Below are positions 25,220 through 33,779 of a stretch of DNA of 64,000 bases, piece by piece (position 1 is the first letter of the stretch; every line of letters starts with the position of its first letter). Under the pieces are notes generated by a model. The model was not told where the DNA came from. It searched no databases and saw nothing but the letters and a program-made list of their open reading frames with translations. The DNA comes from UBA4416 sp040386075 (GTDB lineage Bacteria > Bacteroidota > Bacteroidia > B-17B0 > Aurantibacillaceae): the NCBI GenBank assembly GCA_040386075.1, contig JAZKGE010000032.1:1-64000 (forward strand), in the 5' to 3' direction. Both the position numbers and the translations under genes were made by a program.

Positions 25220-26161
25220 ATGGAACTTACTTCCAAAATATATATTGCAGGCCACCGCGGGATGGTAGGATCTGCCATTATGAGAAATTTGCAAAATAAG
25301 GGTTACAACAACATCGTAACCCGAACTTCCAACGAATTGGATCTACGCAATTCTCAAGCCGTTAGCGATTTCTTTAAAACTGAAAGACCGGAGTATGTTT
25401 TTTTGGCTGCAGCTAAAGTTGGTGGCATTCAGGCCAATAACATTTACAGAGCCGATTTTATTTATGAGAATTTAATGATCCAGAATAACGTCATTCATAA
25501 CGCTTATGTGAATGAGATTAAAAAATTAATGTTCCTTGGAAGTTCCTGCATTTATCCCAAAATGGCCCCTCAGCCATTAAAAGAAGAATATCTGTTAACA
25601 GGTCTTTTGGAGGAAACCAACGAACCTTATGCTATTGCTAAAATAGCAGGAATAAAAATGTGTGAAAGCTACAAACGTCAATACGGCTGTAATTTTATTT
25701 CTGTTATGCCAACTAACATGTATGGCCCAAATGATAATTATAATTTAAATAACTCACACGTGCTTCCTGCGTTGATCAGAAAGTTTCATGATGCCAAAGA
25801 AAACAAGTTGTCTTCGGTAGAAATGTGGGGAACAGGAACACCCATGCGTGAATTTTTACATGCTGATGATCTGGGCGATGCCTGCGTTTTTTTAATGAAT
25901 AATTATAATGGCGAACAATTTGTAAATATTGGTTCTGGAAAAGATCTTACTATTAAAGCCCTTGCTTTATTAATTAAAGATATTGTTGGATACACCGGTG
26001 AGATTATCCATGACCTGACAAAGCCTGATGGCACTCCCCGTAAATTAATGGATGTATCGTATTTACATTCTTTGGGCTGGAAACATAAAATAGAATTACC
26101 GGAAGGCATTAAACAAGTATACGAAGATTTTAAGAAAAAAGAAGGCGTTAAAGAGTGGTAG
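25220..26161 (+). CDS. fcl: GDP-L-fucose synthase
   Basis: 313 residues. NADP-binding GHRGMVG with Gly11, Gly14 and Gly17, Ser109 in LGSSCIYP, and Tyr137-xxx-Lys141 (PYAIAK) form the epimerase/reductase active site; the family segment MPTNMYGPNDNY and C-terminal substrate region are complete. It epimerises and reduces the product of Gmd to GDP-L-fucose. It leads a run of five same-strand genes with small gaps (fcl, Wzi-like, WecA-like, Wzi-like, DUF1801). Confidence 0.97.
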   Translation: MELTSKIYIAGHRGMVGSAIMRNLQNKGYNNIVTRTSNELDLRNSQAVSDFFKTERPEYVFLAAAKVGGIQANNIYRADFIYENLMIQNNVIHNAYVNEIKKLMFLGSSCIYPKMAPQPLKEEYLLTGLLEETNEPYAIAKIAGIKMCESYKRQYGCNFISVMPTNMYGPNDNYNLNNSHVLPALIRKFHDAKENKLSSVEMWGTGTPMREFLHADDLGDACVFLMNNYNGEQFVNIGSGKDLTIKALALLIKDIVGYTGEIIHDLTKPDGTPRKLMDVSYLHSLGWKHKIELPEGIKQVYEDFKKKEGVKEW

Positions 26162-26192
26162 TCAGTATCAGCTAATAACATAAAACTAATTT

Positions 26193-27764
26193 GTGCCTAA
26201 AGCAAAATCGATATTTAAAGTTAAGCAAGCCTTTTGTTTTATAGCCTTGTGCCTTATTTCTTTTTCTCTTCGGTCTCAATTCTATAATTTACCTAATGAA
26301 TATTTTTTCAATACCTTTTCGCAACGGCATTTAGCCCGGTTAGATTCGGAACAAATTCACTCTGCCATTCAACCCTATATTCCATTTTTTAATAAAAATT
26401 ATGAATTTGTCGCAGATACATTTCATCTGTTCAAATACATATCGGATGATCCGGCTATCAACAAAATATTTTTTGATCATTTGATTCATGTTAAATCAAA
26501 AAAAGGATTGTATGAATTTAAAATTGATCCTTTATTAAATGTTGAATTAGGATTTTCTTATTACGATACAACTGAATATAAAAGAATTTCGACAAATACC
26601 CGTGGATTTATAGCAAGTGGAACTGTTGGCAAAGACCTGTATTTTGAAACTATGTTTGCTGAAAATCAAAGCCAGTTTCCTCATTACATTTCTAATTTTA
26701 ATGATCAAACCAAAGTAGTACCCGGACAGGGTAGATATAAAGTATTTAAAACAACAGGTTACGACTATGCTTTTTCTTCCGGATTTATCTCTTATCAACC
26801 AATTAAAAAATTGAATATTCAGATAGGACACGGGAAACAAAAAATTGGAAATGGTTACCGCTCTTTATTATTGAGCGATAATGCATTCAATTATCCTTAT
26901 TTGCGTGTAACATCTGAATGGATGAAAGGAAAACTACAGTATACAAATATTTATGCAGTGTTAATGAACTTAACAACCGGTGGCGCAATTACTCCAAAAT
27001 ACACAGAGCCTCTGTTTCAAAAAAAAGCAGTATCCTTTCAGTATTTGAGCTACAATGTTAATCGAAGAATAAACTTAGGCTTGTTTCAGGGAATGGTTTG
27101 GAATGCCGCAGATAGTATGAACCGCCAACACCTGGAGTGGCAATATTTTAATCCGGTTATCTTTACCAATTTAGGATTTTATGGATTAGATCATAAAAAT
27201 AATATCCTGATTGGGGCAACAGCAAATATTAAATTAACAAATAAGATATCTGTTTATGGGCAGTTTATGGGCGATGATTTCAGTAATACGTTTGCTTTTG
27301 GAAATGCCTTTGGCTATCAGGCAGGCGCTAAATATTTTGATGCATTTAAACTTAAAAACTTAATGTTGCAGGCCGAGTATAACGATGTTGCTGAAGGTTC
27401 CTATAATAGCCCTTTTGGAACATATAGCAATCAAAGTTTTTCTCATTATAGCCAAAACCTCGCCTACACTCCGGGTTATGGGAAAGAGGTTGTTTTGTTA
27501 GCAGATTATAAATTTCGCAGAGCATTTTTAAATGCAAAATTAAATTTGCAATGGTTAACTTTAAATAAGTACGCTTTATATAATAACACCATTACAAAGA
27601 TCCAGTTGGGTTATACCATTAATACGGCATACAATTTTAATGTATCTTTAGGGTACAATTACAGGTTCCAGGATTTTTTTGGATTTGATGCATCTGATAA
27701 CAGAACTACATTTTATACGATTAGCATAAAATCAAATTTATATAACACGTATTACGATTTTTAA
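26193..27764 (+). CDS. Wzi-like capsule assembly outer-membrane protein (copy 1)
   Basis: 523 residues from a GTG start. Signal peptide about 1-28 (QAFCFIALCLISFSLRSQ). The mature protein is rich in alternating strands typical of a large beta-barrel and carries the block GHGKQKIGNGYRSLLLSD, which also occurs in altered form (FIGDGHRSLLLSD) in the second copy at 28874, as do the segments around QYFNPVIF and GAKYFDAFKLKNLMLQAEYNDV. This is the layout of the capsule-assembly Wzi family, which in E. coli is an 18-stranded barrel binding capsule at the surface. It lies 31 bases after fcl and ten bases before the WecA-like gene. Confidence 0.8.
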   Translation: MPKAKSIFKVKQAFCFIALCLISFSLRSQFYNLPNEYFFNTFSQRHLARLDSEQIHSAIQPYIPFFNKNYEFVADTFHLFKYISDDPAINKIFFDHLIHVKSKKGLYEFKIDPLLNVELGFSYYDTTEYKRISTNTRGFIASGTVGKDLYFETMFAENQSQFPHYISNFNDQTKVVPGQGRYKVFKTTGYDYAFSSGFISYQPIKKLNIQIGHGKQKIGNGYRSLLLSDNAFNYPYLRVTSEWMKGKLQYTNIYAVLMNLTTGGAITPKYTEPLFQKKAVSFQYLSYNVNRRINLGLFQGMVWNAADSMNRQHLEWQYFNPVIFTNLGFYGLDHKNNILIGATANIKLTNKISVYGQFMGDDFSNTFAFGNAFGYQAGAKYFDAFKLKNLMLQAEYNDVAEGSYNSPFGTYSNQSFSHYSQNLAYTPGYGKEVVLLADYKFRRAFLNAKLNLQWLTLNKYALYNNTITKIQLGYTINTAYNFNVSLGYNYRFQDFFGFDASDNRTTFYTISIKSNLYNTYYDF

Positions 27765-27773
27765 AAATAAATT

Positions 27774-28871
27774 ATGGCGATATTAATTTTAGTATTCATC
27801 ACAGCCTTTTCAGTCGTTTTGTATTCGACGCCGGCCCTTATAAAAGTAGCAGTTTTAAAAAGATTGATCGATCTGCCTACCGAAGACAGAAAAGTTCATA
27901 AGAGAGCTGTGCCAACCATTGGAGGTATTATTATTTATGCAGCTACTTTATTTTCTTTTTCGCTTTGGTATAATATTGATGATTTGCACGAGTATGATCA
28001 GATCTACGAATCAGTTAAGGAATTTAAAATATTAGTGGCAACAAGTTTAGTGTTGTTCTTTGTTGGAGTTAAGGATGATATTATCGGGACCTCTCCGGTA
28101 AAAAAATTGTTTGCAAATATTTTAGTGGGATTGATTTTAGTGCTGATGGGAGACATCAGGATCACCGGTTTGCAGGGAGTTTTTGGCATCAACGAGATCC
28201 CGCAGTGGGGAAGTATTTTTTTATCCTTATTCACCTATATTGTTGTTGTAAACGCCATGAATTTAATAGATGGGATTGATGGCTTGGCTGCAGGAGTTGG
28301 TTTTATTGCCTCATCGGTTTTTGGTACCTGGTTCATATTTGCAAACGAGTATACATTAGCATCGCTCTCTTTTTCTCTATCAGGAGCCTTGTTAGGCTTT
28401 TTAATATTTAATTTTTCGCCTGCAAAAATATTCATGGGCGATAGCGGCTCATTGATCATCGGAATGTTTATTTGTGTGCTTAGCATTAAGCTAATTGAGT
28501 ATCCATTAACAAGATTGGATGATTTTTGGGTCCATATTTCTAAACCAATGATCGTAATAGCAGCATTAACTTATCCCTTAACGGATACACTTAGGATTTT
28601 TATTATCAGAGCAGCACGTGGCCAATCGCCTTTTGCCGCAGACAGAAACCACCTCCACCACCGTTTATTGGATTGTGGGTATACACATGTTAAAACCGTG
28701 ATCATTATTTATGTGTATAGTGTATTTACAGTTGCGGTTTCTTTATTAAGCTACTATTTGAACCCAAGTTTATCATTACTTGCGGTGCTTGGGTGTAGCG
28801 GATTGTTTGTTTTGTTTGTACACTTTTCTTATCAGGCAGCAAAAAACAAAAAATTACGTAGGGCTGAGTAA
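27774..28871 (+). CDS. Undecaprenyl-phosphate sugar-1-phosphate transferase, WecA/MraY family
   Basis: 365 residues, about eleven membrane segments. Family motifs: VHKRAVPTIGG (41-51), KDDIIG with Asp101/Asp102, NLIDGIDGLAAG (163-174), FMGDSGS (220-226) and HLHH (293-296), the cytoplasmic loop that distinguishes WecA/TagO-type from MraY. The enzyme moves a HexNAc-1-phosphate from a UDP-sugar to undecaprenyl phosphate, starting a surface glycan. Which sugar (GlcNAc is common) cannot be told. It is embedded two to ten bases from two Wzi-like genes, so it probably initiates the polymer that they handle. Confidence 0.92.
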   Translation: MAILILVFITAFSVVLYSTPALIKVAVLKRLIDLPTEDRKVHKRAVPTIGGIIIYAATLFSFSLWYNIDDLHEYDQIYESVKEFKILVATSLVLFFVGVKDDIIGTSPVKKLFANILVGLILVLMGDIRITGLQGVFGINEIPQWGSIFLSLFTYIVVVNAMNLIDGIDGLAAGVGFIASSVFGTWFIFANEYTLASLSFSLSGALLGFLIFNFSPAKIFMGDSGSLIIGMFICVLSIKLIEYPLTRLDDFWVHISKPMIVIAALTYPLTDTLRIFIIRAARGQSPFAADRNHLHHRLLDCGYTHVKTVIIIYVYSVFTVAVSLLSYYLNPSLSLLAVLGCSGLFVLFVHFSYQAAKNKKLRRAE

Positions 28872-28873
28872 CT

Positions 28874-30496
28874 TTGAAATTGACAGGTAACATAAGTTTC
28901 ATTTCCATAAAACGCAGCGCTATTATTGTGTTGTGCTTTTTTGCGGCACCTGTTTTCTCACAAAACGATCCACAGGCACAGAATATTTTTATTAATCAGG
29001 AAACGCAGCATACTATTGATAACTGGGACATAAAGGCCCCAAGCTTTGAATTTCATTCGGCATTTAAACCTTATCTTACTGCTACACTTCAAAATTTTTC
29101 TGATACATCAATAGGATATTTGCATTACCCGGTAAGAAATTTCTTTTTAAGTAAAACGTTTAATGAAGGGCCAAATAAGCATAATCAATATAACTTTCAA
29201 ATATTACCGATCATTGACCTTCAGGGAGGTTATGACATCGTGTCTTCAAAATTTGTATCAGAAACTTTTGGCGGCGCTCATGCAAAGTTAAATATCAATA
29301 ATGATTTTACATTTGCCTTAACAGCTATTGCTGGCCGAGTGGCTTATCCTGATTTTATTGATACCATTGTTCAAACAACCGGATTAATTCCAGGCCTAGG
29401 GAGAGCATTTAAAAATACAGATGGCAGCTATAATTTTTCGAACCTTACCGGTTATGTTTCTTACAGTCCTAATAAAGCCTTTAATTTTCAGGCAGGGAAT
29501 GATAAACATTTTATTGGCGATGGTCATCGATCGTTACTTTTATCTGATTTTGCCACGGCTAATCCTTATTTTGGGATCAATACCAATATCTGGAGGATAC
29601 AATATAATGTTTGGTATTCATGGTTACGCGATTTCTCGAGGTATGATGGCTCTCAACAAAGTTTACAAAATAAGTATGGGACTTTTCATTACTTAAGTTT
29701 TAATGCACTTAAAAATTTGAATATTTCTTTTTTTGAAAATGTTGTCTGGCAAGGAACAGATACAAACCGCGTTAGAACATTTGATGTTAATTATTTAAAT
29801 CCAATTGTATTTTATCGTCCTCAGGAATATTCGGTAGGTTCACCCGATAATTCCATGATGGGGTTAACCATGTCGGTTAAACTGTTTAAAAGCTTAAAGT
29901 TATATGCACAAGTGGTGGCTGATGAATTTTATTTTAAAGAGATCAGAGCAAGGAGAGGTTGGTGGGCAAATAAACAAGGTTGGCAATTAGGGGCAAAGTA
30001 CATGAATGCTTTCAAACTAAAAGGACTAACCCTGCAAGTAGAGTACAATGAAGTACGACCTTATACATACACACACGGTAGCGTGCAGCAAAATTATGCG
30101 CATTACGGACAAGCGATGGCTCATCCGTTTGGCGCTAATTTCAAGGAGTATCTAGCCTTTGTTAGCTATAGAGCAAATCGTTGGATGTTAAGTTTTCAGG
30201 GAATATCTGCTGTAATTGGCATGGATGCATTTGGTTCCAACATAGGGCAAAATATTTTTTTGAGTTATACAACAAGACCCTATGAATATGGACATAAAAC
30301 AACACAAGGCAATAAAATGAGATTCATGCAAAGTGATGTTAAATTCACGTATTATTTAATACCACAATTAAATTTAAGACTGGAGTTAGGGTACATTCAA
30401 CGTAGCATAAAAGATGAATTAAATTATGAACTTCAATCGCCTTATGTTTATTTCGGAATAAAGTCCAGTATCCATCAGTTTTACAGAGATTACTAA
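28874..30496 (+). CDS. Wzi-like capsule assembly outer-membrane protein (copy 2)
   Basis: 540 residues from a TTG two bases after the WecA-like stop; no ATG gives a full signal peptide (SAIIVLCFFAAPVFSQ, about 15-30). Barrel-type strands throughout; the motif KHFIGDGHRSLLLSD and later blocks NYLNPIVFYRP and GAKYMNAFKLKGLTLQVEYNEVRP align with the copy at 26193, so the two are paralogues, clearly diverged (roughly a third identical by eye in conserved blocks). Copy 2 has an additional N-terminal domain region (SFEFHSAFKPYL). Likely role: surface binding or export of the glycan begun by the enzyme between them. Confidence 0.8.
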   Translation: MKLTGNISFISIKRSAIIVLCFFAAPVFSQNDPQAQNIFINQETQHTIDNWDIKAPSFEFHSAFKPYLTATLQNFSDTSIGYLHYPVRNFFLSKTFNEGPNKHNQYNFQILPIIDLQGGYDIVSSKFVSETFGGAHAKLNINNDFTFALTAIAGRVAYPDFIDTIVQTTGLIPGLGRAFKNTDGSYNFSNLTGYVSYSPNKAFNFQAGNDKHFIGDGHRSLLLSDFATANPYFGINTNIWRIQYNVWYSWLRDFSRYDGSQQSLQNKYGTFHYLSFNALKNLNISFFENVVWQGTDTNRVRTFDVNYLNPIVFYRPQEYSVGSPDNSMMGLTMSVKLFKSLKLYAQVVADEFYFKEIRARRGWWANKQGWQLGAKYMNAFKLKGLTLQVEYNEVRPYTYTHGSVQQNYAHYGQAMAHPFGANFKEYLAFVSYRANRWMLSFQGISAVIGMDAFGSNIGQNIFLSYTTRPYEYGHKTTQGNKMRFMQSDVKFTYYLIPQLNLRLELGYIQRSIKDELNYELQSPYVYFGIKSSIHQFYRDY

Positions 30497-30841
30497 TTGC
30501 AAGATCACATTGATAATTATTTTTTGTCGCTGCCTGAGCCTGAGCAATCTGTTCTTTTATTCCTTCATAGATTTTTAATGAATGAAGTAAATTTACAATA
30601 TGAACGAAAATTTAACACGCCATTTTATTACCACAATGGAAAATGGTTTTGCTTTATTAGCTACGATCCTAAGAAACGGGATATTTACATCAGCTTTGTG
30701 AAGGGTTATAAAGTATTACACCCCAAACTACTTTCAGAAGGCCGAAAACAGCAGAAGATCTACAAAATCATTTCTGAAAAGGATATCAATACAAAGGAAT
30801 TAATTACTATTTGCAAGTCGTTAAAGAAAATTTACGAATAA
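30497..30841 (+). CDS. DUF1801-like small protein
   Basis: 114 residues from a TTG that directly abuts the stop of copy 2. It has the pattern of DUF1801/YdhG-like proteins: N-terminal helix DNYFLSLPEPEQSVLLFLHRF, a strand pair around NTPFYYHNGKWFCFISYDPKKRDIYISFVKG, and a C-terminal helix. No signal peptide, so cytoplasmic. Function unknown; it is probably a passenger of the operon. It ends four bases from the convergent exoprotein stop, leaving no room for a terminator. Confidence 0.72.
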   Translation: MQDHIDNYFLSLPEPEQSVLLFLHRFLMNEVNLQYERKFNTPFYYHNGKWFCFISYDPKKRDIYISFVKGYKVLHPKLLSEGRKQQKIYKIISEKDINTKELITICKSLKKIYE

Positions 30842-30845
30842 CATA

Positions 30846-33677
30846 TTACTTCTGTAATGTGATCTTCTTAACCGTCTTTTTACTTCCCTTCAACACTTCT
30901 AATAGATACACTCCCGGCTGCAGTGCCGATATGTCTATCGTTATAGAATTGGCTTTGCGAATAGCGGCTACTTCTATTTTTTTACCGGTAATATCCATGA
31001 TCGAATAAGAGTCGGGTTGGTCATAGGCAGAGTGATCAAAATCAACAGTGATCGAGCCATTAGTAGGATTAGGGTATACGTTCAGATCTCTGTCTCCTCC
31101 GGTTTGATTAGTTACAGAGCATAAAGGAGAATATTTATAGGTGTTATCAATGTCAACACATTTTAAGCGATAGTAGGAGATTTCTCTTAAAGCAGAGTTG
31201 TCGGTTAAACTATAATGTAATGTAGTAACACTGATGCCTGCAGCAGTTACTTTGCCAATTGACTGATAATTGATTGCATCTGTTGATCGCTCCACATCAA
31301 AATAGGAGCTGTTTGATTCAGAAGTTGTTGTCCATTTTAATTCTACTGTTTTTGGATCGATCGTGTTACAGTTAAATGAAACTAACTCTATAGGAAGCGG
31401 ACTACTGGATGTATTTCTGGTTCCGATCGTATAATAAAAGTTGCTAGTAATATTTGCAGCATCAACCGTAAATATCACTCTATCACCAACTACAGTAACT
31501 GTAGTGCCTGCTACAATAGCAAAGGCTCCGGAAGATGAACTTCTATTCATTAAAACATAATTGGAAGCCACGCCCGGAGACATGGCAACACCATAGTCAC
31601 TAAAATCAAAATATATACTGAGCGTTCCGCTATTAGATCCGACATCGGTTTTATTTATATACCAGTCGTTTTCCCACCGCTGAAGCACAGTTGCTGGTAA
31701 GTTAGAAGTAGAAGTGTGAGGTGTAGACCGGCAATTCATCCCGTAAGTTAAATAGTCTCCATTATCTTTCAGGAAAGCAGTTGCGGCAGTTGTAACCGAA
31801 ATACCCATTCCTACGGTACTTCTTGTTCCTCCAACGCTATCTGTAGCGGTTTCTCGTCCAATACCATTTACATATAAATTATAGGTAGTTGAACTTGGGG
31901 GTGTATATTTATTATTGCTTATTGTTTTTGAATAATGAGCGGCTTGGTTTGTTTCAAGTAGGTTCTTACGTGTAGTTGATAAAGCGGAAGTAAAAATGTG
32001 AAATTCAGAAAGAGTACCGGGCCATATCTGGCTGGTGTTACTTCCTCCCCATGCACCACCTAATAAAAATCCCGTTCCGGTGACTGAGGTGCCATTCTTT
32101 AAATTCAGAGTAGTTCCGTTAACTGTCGGTATTAAACCAGTTGCACCGGTTGCCGATACCATAGTCATAATAGCCTGAGAATTTAGTGCAACAGCAGTTA
32201 GTGGTGTGCAGGCTGCTATATCATTCCAGGTTGCAACCCCGTTCCCATTAAATGTGGCATAATCTCCATTATAAACCCCCATGTAACCATAGGAATCACC
32301 GGTAGCACTTATATTCACAAGTCTTTGGTGCGCGCCATTATTAGCTGTGCGGGTTGCAATTGCATTTAGAGAATAAGGTTGTGGAACATTCATCGCAGAT
32401 TGTATCAACCACGTGCTCGATCCGTCTAATGAAATAGCAGGCCGTCCGTTTTGTAAACTCACAGCACCGGAGTTTACAATTCTTGGTTGATTACCCGCGG
32501 TTGGTTGAGTAACGTCTCTGCCGTTACCACTTTGATCGAACCAGGTAGTAACAAAAGCGCTTGGTGCACCGGCAGGAATTGTCCCTAAAGTTATTCCTCC
32601 GATGTTATAATACTGGCCTTGTGTCCATTCTAAAAACGCACGGTCAGTAGTTGAAGGTAAGGTAGCAAAAGTGATCACCTCAGAGATCCATCCATTCAAT
32701 CCGGTAACAGCATCATTTCTTGCGCCAATGTTCAAAGGCCTGTTAACATCTACATGTGTTGCAGCAGTAGCAGAATTTAAAATGGATGAGCCGTTTAAGA
32801 AGGCGGTTTTATTTCCTGCCAGTTGAGATTGAAATGTCCATACGCCTAGCGGCTGAGAAGAATTGAATGTTTGTGATGTTGTGAAAAATGTAGCTCCGGT
32901 ACCATTTCCTACAATCACTTGATTATTATAAAAGTCGAGAGGCGCCGGAATATTATGGTTATTAGGCACACCTGTTTTACTCACAATAGCGTTATAGGTT
33001 AGATCAGTATTAACTTTTGCAACACCATTAAAACAGGCTGAGGCATCAAACACGTCGAAAGCGGCGGTTGCCAATCCGTGTGTGAGTCCTAAGAATCTTA
33101 TTGATGGCATTCCGTTTTGATATTCAATAGCTCCGGCATTAACAATTCTTGGTTGAGATCCGGCGGTTGCCTGAGTAGCATTTCTTCCATTCCCACTTTG
33201 GTCGAACCAGGTTGTCACAAAGCCGCTATTTGCCCCAACAAATGTTTTAAGTGCAGTTGTGTCTAAGTCCCCATTTGCAGTAAATCCTATGTTGGAAGTG
33301 GTATTGTCACTACTTCTGCGAACAGTAATAGCATTCCCGGCATAAGCACATCTTAATTTTCTTAAACTAAATGCAGCAGCAGCAGATGTTGTAATAGAAC
33401 TTAGGGGATTTGAACCTACTACAAATTTTTTGAGTGCAACGGTGTCCAGTTCACCGCATGATGTAAATCCAACTGTAGTAGTGGCATTGTCACAAGCCCT
33501 TCTGATCTGCATTACATTTCCTGTATAAGTTGGAATGGTTTTTCTTAAGCTATAGGTGGCGCCGGCACCATAGCTCACCTGAGCAAAAAAAGGGGCGGAA
33601 TTAAAAAGCATAGCAATTAAAATAATCAGGGCCAGGGTACAGCTAAGCTTAATACGAAGGACTAAATTTAATGTCAT
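30846..33677 (-). CDS. T9SS type A exoprotein with arabinofuranosidase-like lectin modules
   Basis: 943 residues; signal peptide about 1-33 (LALIILIAMLFNSAPFFAQ). Two N-terminal half-units (YSLRKTIPTYTG and FSLRKLRCAYAG, each with RRxxDN...GELDT/GDLDT) and two WFDQSGNGR blocks followed by a QPRIVN strand (near residues 155 and 378) match the arabinofuranosidase-catalytic-like / LamG-type modules common in Bacteroidetes exoproteins. I cannot show catalytic residues, so treat it as a binding protein. A fibronectin-like module LPIELVSFNC (about 757) and a T9SS type A domain from LNVYPNPTNG (about 866) close it. Convergent with the DUF1801 gene. Confidence 0.85.
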   Translation of the reverse strand: MTLNLVLRIKLSCTLALIILIAMLFNSAPFFAQVSYGAGATYSLRKTIPTYTGNVMQIRRACDNATTTVGFTSCGELDTVALKKFVVGSNPLSSITTSAAAAFSLRKLRCAYAGNAITVRRSSDNTTSNIGFTANGDLDTTALKTFVGANSGFVTTWFDQSGNGRNATQATAGSQPRIVNAGAIEYQNGMPSIRFLGLTHGLATAAFDVFDASACFNGVAKVNTDLTYNAIVSKTGVPNNHNIPAPLDFYNNQVIVGNGTGATFFTTSQTFNSSQPLGVWTFQSQLAGNKTAFLNGSSILNSATAATHVDVNRPLNIGARNDAVTGLNGWISEVITFATLPSTTDRAFLEWTQGQYYNIGGITLGTIPAGAPSAFVTTWFDQSGNGRDVTQPTAGNQPRIVNSGAVSLQNGRPAISLDGSSTWLIQSAMNVPQPYSLNAIATRTANNGAHQRLVNISATGDSYGYMGVYNGDYATFNGNGVATWNDIAACTPLTAVALNSQAIMTMVSATGATGLIPTVNGTTLNLKNGTSVTGTGFLLGGAWGGSNTSQIWPGTLSEFHIFTSALSTTRKNLLETNQAAHYSKTISNNKYTPPSSTTYNLYVNGIGRETATDSVGGTRSTVGMGISVTTAATAFLKDNGDYLTYGMNCRSTPHTSTSNLPATVLQRWENDWYINKTDVGSNSGTLSIYFDFSDYGVAMSPGVASNYVLMNRSSSSGAFAIVAGTTVTVVGDRVIFTVDAANITSNFYYTIGTRNTSSSPLPIELVSFNCNTIDPKTVELKWTTTSESNSSYFDVERSTDAINYQSIGKVTAAGISVTTLHYSLTDNSALREISYYRLKCVDIDNTYKYSPLCSVTNQTGGDRDLNVYPNPTNGSITVDFDHSAYDQPDSYSIMDITGKKIEVAAIRKANSITIDISALQPGVYLLEVLKGSKKTVKKITLQK

Positions 33678-33727
33678 AATTGTATGGTTTTTAAGCAGAT
33701 AACTAAAATATAAAAATTATGTTATAC

Positions 33728-33749
33728 TCACTATGCCTAAATATAGTGA
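33728..33749. other. Inverted repeat between the pgpH-like gene and the exoprotein gene
   Basis: TCACTAT (33728-33734) and ATAGTGA (33743-33749), eight-base loop, followed on the plus strand by TTTTTT. In the plus direction it looks like a terminator though no plus gene precedes it; in the minus direction it lies just after the phosphodiesterase stop and upstream of the exoprotein start. Confidence 0.35.
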
Positions 33750-33779
33750 TTTTTTCCTTAAAATCAGATATCAATATGT

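Noticed and set aside
30846..33677. Call as an arabinofuranosidase enzyme
   Set aside because: Only the fold-like repeats are recognisable; catalytic residues could not be identified.
33728..33749. Shared TTTAGGC motif (17985, 18104, 33735 reverse, 48217) as a regulon box
   Set aside because: The 7-mer also occurs within coding sequence (for example in cutC), so without counts its enrichment upstream of genes is not shown.
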